64,000 bases of DNA from Streptomyces inusitatus (GTDB lineage: Bacteria > Actinomycetota > Actinomycetes > Streptomycetales > Streptomycetaceae): the NCBI RefSeq assembly GCF_014651115.1, contig NZ_BMWG01000022.1:1-64000 (forward strand). Reading direction: 5' to 3'. The stretch's first letter is position 1; each line of letters starts with the position of its first letter. Positions 16,982 through 26,099 of this stretch are shown here, piece after piece. The notes beneath the pieces are model-generated. The model made no database searches. It was given only the letters and a program-made list of their open reading frames with translations, and was not told the origin of the DNA. The position numbers and the translations under genes are program-made.

Positions 16982-17223
16982 GAGGTGGTCTCCTGTCTGC
17001 TGATAATCACACGGATTGTCGATGTGTCGGTGGATTCACTCAAGTCAGCGTATCCGGTCGCGTTTCGATCACCATGAGCGCCTTCCCGCCACCGCCGGTA
17101 TGTTCGTGATCAGCACATACGACCCGAAGTAGCCCTTTTCACCGCGATCAGTGTCCAGTCGGGAAAACCGCCCGGACGGCCGCTCCGGCGACGGGGGCGC
17201 ACCCCCTGCATCGAGGCTCAGCC

Positions 17224-19269
17224 ATGCGCCATCGCCCGCAGAACCGCACAGAAGCATATGAATCCCCCGACATCCGACGGGACGACATCCGCATTCCCGT
17301 GCGCCACGGGACCCTCTTGTACGCCCGCGTCTGGCGTCCGGTCGCCGCCGATCCCGTCCCCGCGCTGCTGGAGTATTCGCCGGAAAGGCTGACGGACTCA
17401 ACCGCCCCACGCGACGAACAGCGCCACCCCTGGTACGCGGGCCACGGTTACGCCTCCGTACGAGTGGACGCGCGCGGCCACGGCAACAGCGGCGGCGGGC
17501 CCGATTCCGCCGGGCGGCCCCCGGACCCGGGCGGCCCGGACCCGGACCGGGACGCCGCCGATGCCGCCGAGGTGATCGACTGGCTGGCCACCCAGCCCTG
17601 GTGCACCGGCCGGACCGGGATGTTCGGCATCGGCCCGGGCGCGGACCACGCCCTGCGGACGGCGGCGCTCGCCCCCGAGCCGCTGGCGGCGGTGGTACTC
17701 GTCGGAGCCGAGGCCGACCCGTACCGCGACGGCGGCGCGTACCCCGGCGGCTCGCCGTCGGCGGAGGGCCTGCACGCCCGCTCGGCCGCCCGGCTCAGCG
17801 CCGACTGCCTCCCGCCGGACCCCGCCTTCGCCGGGCCCGGCTGGCGCGAGCTGTGGCTCGCACGGCTGGCGGCCGTCGAACCCGCCGCGCACACCTGGCT
17901 CGCCCATCAGATCCGCGACGACTTCTGGGACCGGCGGGCGGTCCCCCTCACCGCCGTACGGGCGGCGGTGCTGGCCGTCGCCGGGGCGCACGGCCCGCAC
18001 CGCGAGACGGTCCTGCGGCTCCTCGAAACCCTGCCGCCGGACCGGGTGCGCGGGGTGCTCGGCCCCTGGGCGGCCGGCCGGTACCCGGACCACGGGCGGC
18101 CGGGGCCCGCCGTCGGCTTCCTCCACGAGACCCTGCGCTGGTGGGACCAGCACCTCAAGGGCATCGACAGCGGGGCGACGGCCGAACCCGCGCTGCGCGT
18201 CCTGGACACCGGGGCGGGCGGCCGCTGGGCCGGGCGGCGCGGCCGGGACGACGGCACCCCTCTGTCGTACGGGCTCCGGGGCGCGCCCCGGCCCGTCGAC
18301 TCGCCCCAGTGCACCGGGGCGGAGGCGGGCGACCCGGCCGACGGCGGGGAGGGGATCCCGGGCGACCAGCGGGCCGACGACGCGTACTCGGCGTGCTTCG
18401 ACTTCCCGGTGACCGGGGAGCCGGTCACGGTCCTGGGCCGGCCCCGGGTCACGCTGCGGCTGCGGATGGAGGTCCCGCACGGGCAGGCCGTCGCCCGGCT
18501 CTGCGACGTCGGACCCGACGGCTCGTCCGCGCGGATCGCCCTCGGCGTGCTCAACCTCGCCGCCCGGCACGGCGCCGAGCGCGCCCACGCCTGGCCCGCC
18601 GGGACGGCGGAGGAGGTGACCCTCGCGCTGAGCCCCGTCGCGCACACCTTCGCCCCCGGGCACCGGATCCGGCTGGCCGTCTCCTCCGCGTACTGGCCCC
18701 GGGTCTGGCCGCAGTCGGGCACGGCGGACCCGGCAGGCCCGGCAGGCACGGCGGACTCAGCGGCCCCGGCGGGCTTCGTTCTGGAACCCGAGGGCTCGCT
18801 GCTCGAACTCCCGGCCGCCGAAGGCCCGGGCGAGGAGGTCCGCTTCGCGGAGCCGGAGCCGGAGCCGGAGCACCCGGAGCCGCTCGGGGTCAGCTCGCCC
18901 GTGACCCTGGACCCGCCGCCGCCCGCCCGGCTGCTGGTCCGGGACCTCGCGGCGGGCGAATGGCGGCTGGAGACGCGCCCCGGCCCGCACGGCGTCCAGC
19001 GGTATCCGGACGGCCTCGAAGTGACCGGGGAGACGACGGAGATCAGAACGATCCGGGAGCGCGACCCGCACTCGGCCCGCGCGTGGACGGAGCGGACCGT
19101 CCGGCTGCACCGGCCCGAGCTGTCCTGGGACGTGAGTGTCGAGACCCGCTCCGAGACCGCGTGCGACGCGGCCGACTTCCTGCTGCGGGACGAGGTGGTC
19201 TGCCGGGACGGGCGGGAGATCGTCTTCCATCGGACCTGGGAGCGGCGGATCCCGAGGCTGGCCGGGTGA
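17224..19269 (+). CDS. CocE/NonD-family hydrolase homologue lacking the catalytic triad
   Basis: 681 residues with full family architecture: alpha/beta-hydrolase core with a helical cap (~20-330) and a C-terminal jelly-roll domain (~385-560). Substitutions fall where catalysis should be. The nucleophile elbow is G-I-G-P-G (Gly137) instead of G-I-S-W-G. The Asp site, normally V-G-G-W-A-D-G-Y, reads V-A-G-A-H-G-P-H (Gly257). The His site, normally G-P-W-A-H, reads G-P-W-A-A (Ala284). The surrounding scaffold (A-P-R-D-E, Y-A-S-V-R-V-D-A-R-G, L-R-W-W-D-Q-H-L-K-G) is well kept and the frame is open, so it looks maintained as a non-enzymatic protein. Weak GAGG ribosome site. Confidence 0.88.
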   Translation: MRHRPQNRTEAYESPDIRRDDIRIPVRHGTLLYARVWRPVAADPVPALLEYSPERLTDSTAPRDEQRHPWYAGHGYASVRVDARGHGNSGGGPDSAGRPPDPGGPDPDRDAADAAEVIDWLATQPWCTGRTGMFGIGPGADHALRTAALAPEPLAAVVLVGAEADPYRDGGAYPGGSPSAEGLHARSAARLSADCLPPDPAFAGPGWRELWLARLAAVEPAAHTWLAHQIRDDFWDRRAVPLTAVRAAVLAVAGAHGPHRETVLRLLETLPPDRVRGVLGPWAAGRYPDHGRPGPAVGFLHETLRWWDQHLKGIDSGATAEPALRVLDTGAGGRWAGRRGRDDGTPLSYGLRGAPRPVDSPQCTGAEAGDPADGGEGIPGDQRADDAYSACFDFPVTGEPVTVLGRPRVTLRLRMEVPHGQAVARLCDVGPDGSSARIALGVLNLAARHGAERAHAWPAGTAEEVTLALSPVAHTFAPGHRIRLAVSSAYWPRVWPQSGTADPAGPAGTADSAAPAGFVLEPEGSLLELPAAEGPGEEVRFAEPEPEPEHPEPLGVSSPVTLDPPPPARLLVRDLAAGEWRLETRPGPHGVQRYPDGLEVTGETTEIRTIRERDPHSARAWTERTVRLHRPELSWDVSVETRSETACDAADFLLRDEVVCRDGREIVFHRTWERRIPRLAG

Positions 19270-19340
19270 TCGTGCCCTGCCGGACGGGTGCCTCGTCCAC
19301 GTAACGTGTCCCCACAACGTGGAAAGCGAGGCAGGCACCG

Positions 19341-20573
19341 ATGTCCGAGCAGAGCCCGCTCGATCCGGCCGAGGGTGATCCCTTTGGCCCGCACAACCTC
19401 CCGTACGGCGTCTTCACCACGGCCGGTGAACCCGGGCGCCCCCGAGTCGGCGTCCGCCTCGGGAACCATGTGCTCGACGCCGGAGCGGCCGCCCGCGCCC
19501 TCGGCTCCCCGTACGCCGCCCTGCTGGACCGGCCGGGTCTCGACCCGCTGCTGGCCGCCGGGCGGACCGCCTGGCGCGATGTACGGCGGGCCCTGACCGC
19601 CTGGGTGACGGTCCCCGCCCACCGGGAGACGATCGAGCCGCTGCTGCACCCGCTCGACGCGGTCACCATGCTGCTGCCGTACCAGGTCGCCGACTACGTC
19701 GACTTCTACGCGAGCGAGCACCACGCCACCAATGTGGGCCGGATCTTCCGCCCGGACGGCGAGGCGCTGACGCCCAACTGGAAGCATCTGCCGATCGGTT
19801 ACCACGGGCGCTCCGGCACGGTCGTCGTCTCCGGCACCGAGGTCGTGCGGCCGAGCGGGCAGCGGAAGGCGCCCGCCGACGCCGCCCCCGTCTTCGGCCC
19901 CTCGGTGAAGCTCGACATCGAGGCGGAGGTCGGCTTCGTCGTCGGCGTCCCCTCCCCGCAGGGCCGCCCGGTCGCCCTCGGCGACTTCCGGGACCATGTC
20001 TTCGGGCTCTCGCTCCTCAACGACTGGTCGGCGCGGGACCTCCAGGCCTGGGAGTACGTGCCGCTCGGGCCGTTCCTCGGCAAGTCCTTCGCCACCTCCG
20101 TCTCCGCCTGGGTGACCCCGCTGGAGGCGCTGGAGGCCGCCAGGACCTCCCCGCCCGCGCGGGACGTCCCGCTGCTGCCGTACCTCGACGACTCCGCCGA
20201 GGAGGAGCCGGGCGGCTTTGACATCCGGATCACGGTGACGGTCAACGGGCAGGTGATCGCCGAGCCTCCGTTCGCCACGATGTACTGGACGGCGGCCCAG
20301 CAGTTGGCCCATATGACGGTGAACGGCGCGTCCCTGCGCACCGGCGATCTGTACGGCTCCGGCACGGTCAGCGGCCCCGAGGTCCATCAGCGCGGCTCCC
20401 TGCTCGAACTGACCTGGAACGGCCGCGACCGGATCGATCTCCCCGACGGCGGCCGGACCTTCCTCGCCGACGGCGACGAGGTGACGATGACGGCGTGGGC
20501 CCCGGGACCGGACGGTGTCCGGGTCGGGCTGGGCGAGGTCAGCGGCAGAATCACGGCCGCCCCCGCCGGCTGA
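19341..20573 (+). CDS. fahA: Fumarylacetoacetase (tyrosine degradation)
   Basis: 410 residues, the usual length. N-terminal SH3-like domain (~10-115), then the FAH catalytic domain with Y-V-D-F-Y-A-S-E-H-H-A (metal-binding Asp and the catalytic His), D-I-E-A-E-V-G-F (metal ligands) and L-L-N-D-W-S-A-R-D-L-Q-A-W-E-Y. It cleaves 4-fumarylacetoacetate to fumarate and acetoacetate at the end of tyrosine/phenylalanine catabolism. The other pathway genes (hpd, hmgA) are not nearby. Followed by a perfect terminator shared with nuoN. Confidence 0.95.
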   Translation: MSEQSPLDPAEGDPFGPHNLPYGVFTTAGEPGRPRVGVRLGNHVLDAGAAARALGSPYAALLDRPGLDPLLAAGRTAWRDVRRALTAWVTVPAHRETIEPLLHPLDAVTMLLPYQVADYVDFYASEHHATNVGRIFRPDGEALTPNWKHLPIGYHGRSGTVVVSGTEVVRPSGQRKAPADAAPVFGPSVKLDIEAEVGFVVGVPSPQGRPVALGDFRDHVFGLSLLNDWSARDLQAWEYVPLGPFLGKSFATSVSAWVTPLEALEAARTSPPARDVPLLPYLDDSAEEEPGGFDIRITVTVNGQVIAEPPFATMYWTAAQQLAHMTVNGASLRTGDLYGSGTVSGPEVHQRGSLLELTWNGRDRIDLPDGGRTFLADGDEVTMTAWAPGPDGVRVGLGEVSGRITAAPAG

Positions 20574-20618
20574 GCACAGAGCGCTGAGCCATGGCCGGGC
20601 CATGGCCGAGTCATAAAG

Positions 20619-20654
20619 GTGTGGGAAGGGCCCGCCCCCGGGCCCTTCCCACAC
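20619..20654. terminator. Bidirectional terminator between fahA and the nuo operon
   Basis: 16-base perfect stem GTGTGGGAAGGGCCCG / CGGGCCCTTCCCACAC with a CCCC loop, between convergent fahA (+) and nuoN (-). Confidence 0.85.
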
Positions 20655-20669
20655 GACCGCCCCAAGGAA

Positions 20670-22319
20670 CTAACGGGCGAAGACCGAGGCCTGGCCCGCC
20701 AGATCCAGGAAGTACTGCGGGGCGAGCCCCAGCACCAGGGTCACCAGCACACCGGCCGCGATGGCCGTGCTGGTCATCGCCGAGGGGACGGCGACCGTGG
20801 GCCCGTCGGCCTTGGGCTCGCTGAAGAACATCAGCACGATGACCCGGATGTAGAAGAACGCGGCGATCGCCGACGAGAGAACACCGACCACCACCAGCGC
20901 CCCCGCGCCGCCCTCGGCCGCCGCCTTGAAGACCGCGAACTTCCCCGAGAAGCCGGAGGTCAGCGGAATCCCGGCGAAGGACAGCAGAAACACCGCGAAC
21001 ACCGCCGCCACCAGCGGAGAACGCCTGCCGAGCCCGGCCCACTTGGAGAGATGGGTCGCCTCCCCGCCCGCGTCCCGCACCAGGGTGACCACCGCGAAGG
21101 CCCCGATGGTCACGAAGGAGTACGCGCCCAGATAGAAGAGGACCGACGAGACGCCGTCCGGGGTGAACGCGATGACACCCGCGAGGATGAACCCGGCGTG
21201 CGCGATGGACGAGTACGCCAGAAGCCGCTTGATGTCCGTCTGGGTGATGGCCACGATCGCACCGGCCAGCATGGTGACGATCGCGATCGCCCACATCACC
21301 GGCCGCCAGTCCCAGCGCAGCCCCGGCAGCACCACATAGAGCAGCCGCAGCAGCGCGCCGAACGCGGCCACCTTGGTCGCCGCCGCCATGAAGCCGGTCA
21401 CCGGGGTCGGCGCGCCCTGATAGACGTCCGGGGTCCACATGTGGAACGGCACCGCGCCGACCTTGAAGAGCAGACCCATCAGGATCAGCGCGCCGCCGAT
21501 GAGCAGCAGCGCGTCATTGCCCATGGTGTCGGCGAGCGCCGGGTCGATGGTGCGGACGCTGCCGTCGACGACCTCCGCGATCCGGGCGTAGGAGACCGAG
21601 CCCGCGTATCCGTACAGCAGCGCGATGCCGAAGAGCATGAACGCCGAGGAGAACGCGCCCAGCAGGAAGTACTTCACCGCGGCCTCCTGCGACAGCAGCC
21701 GCTTGCGGCGGGCGAGGGCGCAGAGGAGATAGAGCGGGAGCGAGAAGACTTCCAGCGCGACGAAGAGCGTCAGCAGATCGTTGGCGGCGGGGAAGACCAG
21801 CATGCCGGCGATCGCGAAGAGCGCCAGCGGATAGACCTCGGTGGTGGTGAACCCGGCCCTGACCGCCGACTTCTCGCTGTCGCTGCCGGGCACGGAGGCG
21901 GCCTGGGCGACGAAGGAGTCGATATGGTTCCCATGGGTCTCGGGATCGAGCCTGCGCTCGGCGAAGGTGAGCACGGCCACCACCGAGGCCAGCAGGATCG
22001 TGCCCTGGAGGAAGAGCGTCGGCCCGTCGATCGCGATCGCGCCCATGGCCGCGACATTGGCCTTTGTGGTGCCGTAACCGGCCTGTGCGAGGGCGATGAT
22101 GGCGGCGAAGGAGGCGGCGAGCGCGACCACGGTCAGGGTGACCTGGGCCTGGTAGCGCGCCCTGCGCGGCAGGAACGCCTCCAGCAGGAGGCCCACGATC
22201 GCGGCTCCGACGACGATCAGGATCGGCGCGAGCTGGCCGTACTCGATGTCCGGGGCCTGGATCTTGTCCAGCGGCTCGGCGGCGGTCGTCCACAGACTGT
22301 GGACAGCGGTGGGGCTCAC
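20670..22319 (-). CDS. nuoN: NADH-quinone oxidoreductase subunit N
   Basis: 549 residues with about 14 membrane helices; an antiporter-like proton-pumping subunit of complex I. Recognisable by F-H-M-W-T-P-D-V-Y-Q-G-A-P-T-P-V (~295-310) and D-I-K-R-L-L-A-Y-S-S-I-A-H-A-G, which carry the channel lysines. Last gene of the operon; its start overlaps the nuoM stop by 4 bases. A ~40-residue polar insert after the third helix (around E-K-S-A-V-R-A) matches the long actinobacterial form. Confidence 0.97.
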   Translation of the reverse strand: MSPTAVHSLWTTAAEPLDKIQAPDIEYGQLAPILIVVGAAIVGLLLEAFLPRRARYQAQVTLTVVALAASFAAIIALAQAGYGTTKANVAAMGAIAIDGPTLFLQGTILLASVVAVLTFAERRLDPETHGNHIDSFVAQAASVPGSDSEKSAVRAGFTTTEVYPLALFAIAGMLVFPAANDLLTLFVALEVFSLPLYLLCALARRKRLLSQEAAVKYFLLGAFSSAFMLFGIALLYGYAGSVSYARIAEVVDGSVRTIDPALADTMGNDALLLIGGALILMGLLFKVGAVPFHMWTPDVYQGAPTPVTGFMAAATKVAAFGALLRLLYVVLPGLRWDWRPVMWAIAIVTMLAGAIVAITQTDIKRLLAYSSIAHAGFILAGVIAFTPDGVSSVLFYLGAYSFVTIGAFAVVTLVRDAGGEATHLSKWAGLGRRSPLVAAVFAVFLLSFAGIPLTSGFSGKFAVFKAAAEGGAGALVVVGVLSSAIAAFFYIRVIVLMFFSEPKADGPTVAVPSAMTSTAIAAGVLVTLVLGLAPQYFLDLAGQASVFAR

Positions 22320-23887
22320 TTGGCGGCCTCCACTTCGGGCCGGGGGTCCTTCTGCTGTACGTCGGACATCGTGTGCTCCACTGCCGGGTTGACGATCTCC
22401 GTCAGCGGCTTCGGGAAGACGCCGAGGAAGATCAGGAGCGCGATCAGCGGCAGGACCACCGCCAGTTCACGGGGCTTGAGGTCGGGCATGGTCTTGACCT
22501 CGGCCTTCACCGGACCGGTCATGGTCCGCTGATAGAGGACGAGGGTGTAGAGGGCGGCCAGCACGATGCCGGAGGTCGCGATGATCCCGGCGACCGGATA
22601 GCGGGCGAAGGTGCCGACCAGGACCAGGAACTCACTGACGAAGGGCGCGAGCCCCGGCAGGGAGAGGGTGGCCAGACCGCCGATCAGGAAGGTGCCCGCG
22701 AGCACCGGGGCGACCTTCTGCACTCCGCCGTAGTCCGCGATGAGCCGGGAGCCGCGCCGGGTGATCAGGAACCCGGCCACCAGCATCAGCGCGGCGGTCG
22801 AGAGCCCGTGGTTGACCATGTAGAGCGTCGCGCCGGACTGGCCCTGCGAGGTCATCGCGAAGATGCCGAGCACGATGAAGCCGAAGTGCGAGATCGAGGC
22901 ATAGGCGATCAGCCGCTTGATGTCGCGCTGGCCGACCGCGAGCAGCGCCCCGTAGACGATGCTGATCAGCGCCAGGACCAGGATCACGGGGGTGGCCCAC
23001 TTCGAGGCCTCCGGGAAGAGCTGGAGGCAGAACCGCAGCATGGCGAAGGTGCCGACCTTGTCGACCACGGCGGTGATCAGCACCGCGACCGGGGTGGTGG
23101 CCTCTCCCATAGCGTTGGGCAGCCAGGTGTGCAGCGGCCAGAGCGGGGCCTTGATCGCGAAGGCGAAGAAGAAGCCGAGGAAGAGCAGGCGTTCGGTGTT
23201 GGTCGCCATCTCAAGCTGGCCGCTCGCCCGCGCCTCGGCGATCTCGGTGAGCGAGAAGCTCCCCGCGACCACATAGAGCCCGATGACGGCGGCCAGCATG
23301 ACCAGCCCGCCGACCAGGTTGTAGAGGAGGAACTTGACCGCCGCGTACGACCGCTGGGCCGCCGCCTTCTGGTCGCTGCCCGCGTGGGCGCGGTCGCCGA
23401 AGCCGCCGATGAGGAAGTACATCGGGATCAGCATGGCTTCGAAGAGGATGTAGAAGAGGAAGACGTCGGTGGCCTCGAAGGAGAGGATCACCATCGCCTC
23501 GACCATCAGGATCAGGGCGAAGAAGCCCTGCGTCGGCCGCCATCTGCTGTTGCCGGTCTCCTGGGGGTCGGCGTCGTTCCAGCCGGCCAGGACGATGAAG
23601 GGGATCAGCAGCGCGGTCAGCGCGATGAGCGCCACCCCGATGCCGTCCACGCCCAGTTCGTAGCGGACGCCGAACTCCGCGATCCAGGCGTGGGACTCGG
23701 TGAGCTGGTAGCGGTCGCCGCCGGGTTCGAACCGGAGGAAGACGACGGCGGCGAGCGCCAGGGTGATCAGCGAGAAGGCCAGCGCCAGTACTTTGGCCGC
23801 CGAGCGGCGCCCGGCGGGCACGGCGGCGACGACGATCGCGCCGACCGCCGGGACCACCGCCGTCGCCGTAAGGAGCGGGAAGGACAT
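22316..23887 (-). CDS. nuoM: NADH-quinone oxidoreductase subunit M
   Basis: 523 residues, 14 predicted membrane helices. Antiporter-like proton channel subunit: P-L-H-T-W-L-P-N-A-M-G-E-A-T-T-P-V and D-I-K-R-L-I-A-Y-A-S-I-S-H-F-G are the diagnostic segments with buried Lys and Glu residues. Five bases separate it from nuoL; it overlaps nuoN. Confidence 0.97.
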   Translation of the reverse strand: MSFPLLTATAVVPAVGAIVVAAVPAGRRSAAKVLALAFSLITLALAAVVFLRFEPGGDRYQLTESHAWIAEFGVRYELGVDGIGVALIALTALLIPFIVLAGWNDADPQETGNSRWRPTQGFFALILMVEAMVILSFEATDVFLFYILFEAMLIPMYFLIGGFGDRAHAGSDQKAAAQRSYAAVKFLLYNLVGGLVMLAAVIGLYVVAGSFSLTEIAEARASGQLEMATNTERLLFLGFFFAFAIKAPLWPLHTWLPNAMGEATTPVAVLITAVVDKVGTFAMLRFCLQLFPEASKWATPVILVLALISIVYGALLAVGQRDIKRLIAYASISHFGFIVLGIFAMTSQGQSGATLYMVNHGLSTAALMLVAGFLITRRGSRLIADYGGVQKVAPVLAGTFLIGGLATLSLPGLAPFVSEFLVLVGTFARYPVAGIIATSGIVLAALYTLVLYQRTMTGPVKAEVKTMPDLKPRELAVVLPLIALLIFLGVFPKPLTEIVNPAVEHTMSDVQQKDPRPEVEAAK

Positions 23888-23892
23888 CGCGA

Positions 23893-25788
23893 TTACACCG
23901 CCCTCATCAGCAGGGTCGCGGCGATCAGCACCGCCGTACCTCCGAACATCGAGACGGCGTACGAGCGGGCGTAGCCGTTCTGCATTTTGCGCAACCGGCC
24001 CGAGAGCCCGCCGACCGAGGCGGCCGTGCCGTTGACCACGCCGTCGACCAGGGTGTGGTCGACATAGACCAGGGAGCGGGTGAGGTGCTCGCCGCCGCGG
24101 ACCAGGACCGCGTGGTTGATGTCGTCCTGGTAGAGATCGCGGCGGGCGGCCCGGGTGAGCAGCGAGCCGCGCGGTGCGAGGACCGGGACCGGCCGCCTGC
24201 CGTACATCAGCCAGGCGACGCCGACTCCGATCAGCAGCACCACGACGGTGGCCGTGGTGACGGTGGCCGCGCTGATGGGAGCGTGGCCGTGGTCGTAACC
24301 GGTGACGGGCTCCAGCCAGTTGAGGAAGCGGTCGCCGATGCCGAAGAAGCCGCCCGCGAAGACCGAGCCGAAGGCCAGCACGATCATGGGGATCGTCATG
24401 GACCTGGGCGACTCGTGCGGATGGGGCTCATGGCCCTCGGCGTCGGGCTGCCAGCGCTTCTCGCCGAAGAAGGTCATCAGCATCACCCGGGTCATGTAGA
24501 ACGCGGTGATGGCCGCGCCCAGCAGGGTGACCGCGCCGAGGATCCAGCCCTCCGCGCCGCCCTTGGCGAACGCGGACTCGATGATCTTGTCCTTGGAGAA
24601 GAAGCCGGAGAGCCCGGGGAAGCCGATGATGGCGAGATAGCCGAGGCCGAAGGTGACGAAGGTGATCGGCATGTGCTTGCGCAGACCGCCGTACTTCCTC
24701 ATGTCGACCTCGTCGTTCATGCCGTGCATGACCGAACCGGCCCCGAGGAAGAGCCCGGCCTTGAAGAAGCCGTGCGTCACCAGGTGCATGATCGCGAAGA
24801 CATAGCCGATGGGGCCGAGCCCGGCCGCCAGGATCATGTAGCCGATCTGCGACATGGTCGAGCCGGCCAGCGCCTTCTTGATGTCGTCCTTCGCGCAACC
24901 GACGACGGCTCCGAAGAGCAGGGTGACCGCGCCGACCACCACGACCACCAGCTGGGCGTCCGGGGCGGCGTTGAAGATCGCGCCGGAGCGGACGATGAGA
25001 TAGACGCCCGCGGTCACCATCGTGGCCGCGTGGATCAGGGCCGAGACCGGGGTCGGGCCCTCCATCGCGTCCCCGAGCCAGGACTGGAGCGGCACCTGCG
25101 CGGACTTGCCGCAGGCCGCGAGGAGGAGCATCAGACCGATCGCGGTCAGCGTGCCCTCCCCGGTCTCGCCGACGGAGCCGAGGACCGGTCCGAAGGCGAA
25201 GGTCCCGAAGGTGGTGAACATCAGCATGATGGCGATCGAGAGCCCGATGTCACCGACGCGGTTGACCAGGAAGGCCTTCTTCGCCGCCGTCGCCGCGCTG
25301 GGCTTGTGCTGCCAGAAGCCGATGAGGAGGTACGAGGCGAGGCCGACGCCCTCCCAGCCGAAGTACAGCAGCAGATAGTTGTCGGCGAGGACCAGCAGCA
25401 GCATCGCCGAGAGGAACAGGTTCAGATAGCCGAAGAAGCGCCTGCGGCGCTCGTCGTGCTCCATGTACCCGATGGAGTAGATGTGGATCAGGGTGCCCAC
25501 ACCGGTGATCAGCAGGACGAAGGTCATCGACAGCTGGTCGAGCTGGAAGGCGATGTCCGCCTGGAAGCCCTCGACGGGGATCCAGCTGAACAGCCTCTGG
25601 TGCAGGGTGCGCTCGTCGGCGCTCTCGCCCAGCATCCCGGCGAAGAGCACCACGCCGATGAGGAAGGACGCGCCGGCGAGCGCGGTGCCCAGCCAGTGTC
25701 CGGTGCGGTCGAGCCGTCGCCCGCCGCACAGCAGCACCACCGCTCCGAGCAGGGGCGCCGCGATGAGCAGCGCAATCAGGTTCTCCAC
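23893..25788 (-). CDS. nuoL: NADH-quinone oxidoreductase subunit L
   Basis: 631 residues, starting at a GTG. The distal proton-pumping subunit: G-W-E-G-V-G-L-A-S-Y-L-L-I-G-F-W, L-I-H-A-A-T-M-V-T-A-G-V-Y, and D-D-I-K-K-A-L-A-G-S-T-M-S-Q-I-G-Y, followed by the long C-terminal part forming the lateral amphipathic helix and last membrane helix. Eleven bases after nuoK. Confidence 0.97.
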   Translation of the reverse strand: MENLIALLIAAPLLGAVVLLCGGRRLDRTGHWLGTALAGASFLIGVVLFAGMLGESADERTLHQRLFSWIPVEGFQADIAFQLDQLSMTFVLLITGVGTLIHIYSIGYMEHDERRRRFFGYLNLFLSAMLLLVLADNYLLLYFGWEGVGLASYLLIGFWQHKPSAATAAKKAFLVNRVGDIGLSIAIMLMFTTFGTFAFGPVLGSVGETGEGTLTAIGLMLLLAACGKSAQVPLQSWLGDAMEGPTPVSALIHAATMVTAGVYLIVRSGAIFNAAPDAQLVVVVVGAVTLLFGAVVGCAKDDIKKALAGSTMSQIGYMILAAGLGPIGYVFAIMHLVTHGFFKAGLFLGAGSVMHGMNDEVDMRKYGGLRKHMPITFVTFGLGYLAIIGFPGLSGFFSKDKIIESAFAKGGAEGWILGAVTLLGAAITAFYMTRVMLMTFFGEKRWQPDAEGHEPHPHESPRSMTIPMIVLAFGSVFAGGFFGIGDRFLNWLEPVTGYDHGHAPISAATVTTATVVVLLIGVGVAWLMYGRRPVPVLAPRGSLLTRAARRDLYQDDINHAVLVRGGEHLTRSLVYVDHTLVDGVVNGTAASVGGLSGRLRKMQNGYARSYAVSMFGGTAVLIAATLLMRAV

Positions 25789-25799
25789 GATTCAGCCCC

Positions 25800-26099
25800 T
25801 CACAGCTTCATCAGGCTGGCGTCGTCGACCGAGGCCGAGTGGCGGGAACGGAACAGGGACACGATGATCGCGAGCCCGACCACGACTTCGGCGGCGGCGA
25901 CGACCATGACGAAGAAGGCGATGATCTGGCCGTCGAGGTTTCCGTGCATCCGGGAGAAGGCGACGAGCGTCAGATTGCAGGCGTTGAGCATCAGCTCGAT
26001 GCACATGAACACGACGATCGCGTTCCGCCGGATCAGGACTCCGGCCGCGCCGATGGTGAAGAGCAGCGCCGCCAGATACAGGTAGTTGACCGGATTCAC
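25800..26099 (-). CDS. nuoK: NADH-quinone oxidoreductase subunit K
   Basis: 99 residues, three membrane helices. The two conserved membrane glutamates of the E-channel are seen in C-I-E-L-M-L-N-A and A-A-A-E-V-V-V-G. Start overlaps the nuoJ stop by 4 bases. Confidence 0.97.
   Translation of the reverse strand: MNPVNYLYLAALLFTIGAAGVLIRRNAIVVFMCIELMLNACNLTLVAFSRMHGNLDGQIIAFFVMVVAAAEVVVGLAIIVSLFRSRHSASVDDASLMKL

Noticed and set aside
22373..26085. Very long plus-strand open frames opposite nuoM, nuoL and nuoK
   Set aside because: They are antisense images of membrane genes in high-GC DNA; translations are charged, repetitive (His/Asp/Gln/Glu/Arg runs) and lack starts with ribosome sites.
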